A stretch of 5,683 nt of DNA from assembly GCA_017463035.1 (NCBI GenBank), contig JAFTPY010000003.1, positions 1-5,683 on the forward strand, in the 5' to 3' direction. Positions 4,951-5,683 of the stretch are shown here, one piece after another. Positions within the stretch are counted from its first letter, which is position 1, and each line of letters begins with the position of its first letter. The position numbers and the translations under genes are program-made. Under the pieces are notes generated by a model. That model made no database searches. It was given only the letters and a program-made list of their open reading frames with translations, and was not told the origin of the DNA. The stretch comes from Lachnospiraceae bacterium (GTDB lineage Bacteria; Bacillota; Clostridia; Lachnospirales; Lachnospiraceae).

Positions 4951-5683
4951 CTAGTCATTCATAACAATCCAATCTATGATATCCTCAAACCGTTCCTCCG
5001 TCAGCCCATGTCCGCCGGAATACCGCTTATGTTCCAGATTTTCCGATACACCAAGCTCCGCATACCTTTTCCCTGCCTTTTCTACAATCTCCGGTGCATC
5101 CATGGAATACTTGTCCTCATCGGATGAGACCAGTAAAAGCTTTCTCGGAGCTGTCAAAGCCACCAAATCATCAATATCATACATTCCATGGAAGTTCGGA
5201 ATAACGCTAGCCAGTTCGATTCCGGTGCCGTGCTTCATGCGATATTCATAAGTGCACGCACTTCCACTGGCACAAGCAAAAGAAATCCGCTCATCCAGTG
5301 CAGCAAGGAACAATACCGTGTTCCCGCCGTAGGAATGCCCAAGAGTGCCGATTCTTTCTGCATCCACAAACGGTAAGCCCCTCAGCAATGAAACCCCGTT
5401 CATGGCATCCGTCAGTACCTTTTTCATCAAAAACTCTCCGGTGATTACTCGATACGTCATTTCATGAAAATGCTGCCAAAAATCAAAGCCTTCTACCGAA
5501 GGATCTTTCCGACGTTCTTCAAAACATATGGAATCCGGAGCCAGTACCACAAACCCTTTCTTTGCAAGCTCCGGTCCAAAGGCCTGCAACGGATTCCCCG
5601 CCAAACCGCAAACTTCACTTTTTCCTAAATGATGTTCCCGATTATGCTGATGATTAATCAAAATCGCAGGATTCTTCTCCAAC
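4951..5683 (-). CDS. Dienelactone hydrolase-like alpha/beta hydrolase (N terminus outside window)
   Basis: The 3' part of a gene, 243 visible residues with no in-window start; the first readable codon is TTG, so the gene surely begins further right. The visible part starts in strand ILINHQHN, a probable oxyanion-hole region (about 7-14 of the fragment), then FVVLAPDSICFEERR (44-58), the nucleophile elbow GTLGHSYGGN (112-121; Ser117), a probable acid in LLLVSSDEDKY (183-192; Asp188 or Asp190), and the catalytic His in SGGHGLTEE (222-230; His225). The triad is thus complete. The DxxxFE pattern after the second strand and the overall layout fit the dienelactone hydrolase / prolyl-oligopeptidase-like group, cytosolic enzymes that cleave esters or related bonds. 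The natural substrate is unknown. It ends 16 bases before the miaA start and may share its transcript. Confidence 0.85.
   Translation of the reverse strand, partial: LEKNPAILINHQHNREHHLGKSEVCGLAGNPLQAFGPELAKKGFVVLAPDSICFEERRKDPSVEGFDFWQHFHEMTYRVITGEFLMKKVLTDAMNGVSLLRGLPFVDAERIGTLGHSYGGNTVLFLAALDERISFACASGSACTYEYRMKHGTGIELASVIPNFHGMYDIDDLVALTAPRKLLLVSSDEDKYSMDAPEIVEKAGKRYAELGVSENLEHKRYSGGHGLTEERFEDIIDWIVMND

Overview
The window looks like ordinary chromosomal DNA of a low-to-mid GC Gram-positive anaerobe. It is most likely a member of the Clostridia, and I would guess Lachnospiraceae. This rests on the protein families present, the strong AGGAGG-type ribosome binding sites and the tight one-strand packing. 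It is an inference from gene character; there is no rRNA or marker-based proof in the window.

Nine genes, or parts of genes, are all read leftward on the minus strand, and no gap exceeds about 100 bases. In order of transcription, from the right edge to the left, they are: (1) the 3' part of a dienelactone-hydrolase-like alpha/beta hydrolase, cut by the window edge; (2) miaA, the tRNA A37 dimethylallyltransferase; (3) a GNAT acetyltransferase; (4) a small APH-like kinase whose start overlaps the GNAT stop (TAATG); (5) an integral-membrane methyltransferase of the isoprenylcysteine carboxyl methyltransferase (ICMT) type; (6) a 97-base gap holding an exact direct repeat; (7) purN, glycinamide ribonucleotide formyltransferase; (8) a short pyroglutamyl-peptidase-like protein starting 6 bases after purN; (9) an ABM-domain (YgiN-like) monooxygenase; (10) a DUF5680 protein; (11) the first 35 codons of a flavodoxin-fold NAD(P)H:FMN oxidoreductase running off the left edge.

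The genes do not form one pathway. The right half (miaA, GNAT, kinase, membrane methyltransferase) looks like a housekeeping tRNA-modification gene followed by small accessory enzymes in a probable operon. The left half begins after the repeat-bearing gap with purN and its tightly linked peptidase-like partner, then continues with small redox or unknown proteins. Several genes have longer in-frame openings, but strong Shine-Dalgarno sites pick internal ATGs (purN, the membrane methyltransferase, GNAT, miaA).

I found no RNA gene, CRISPR array, insertion sequence or convincing terminator. No clear new multi-gene system is visible. The most interesting items are the 32-base-period repeat upstream of purN and the purN / peptidase-like pair, whose active-site residues differ from the textbook enzymes.
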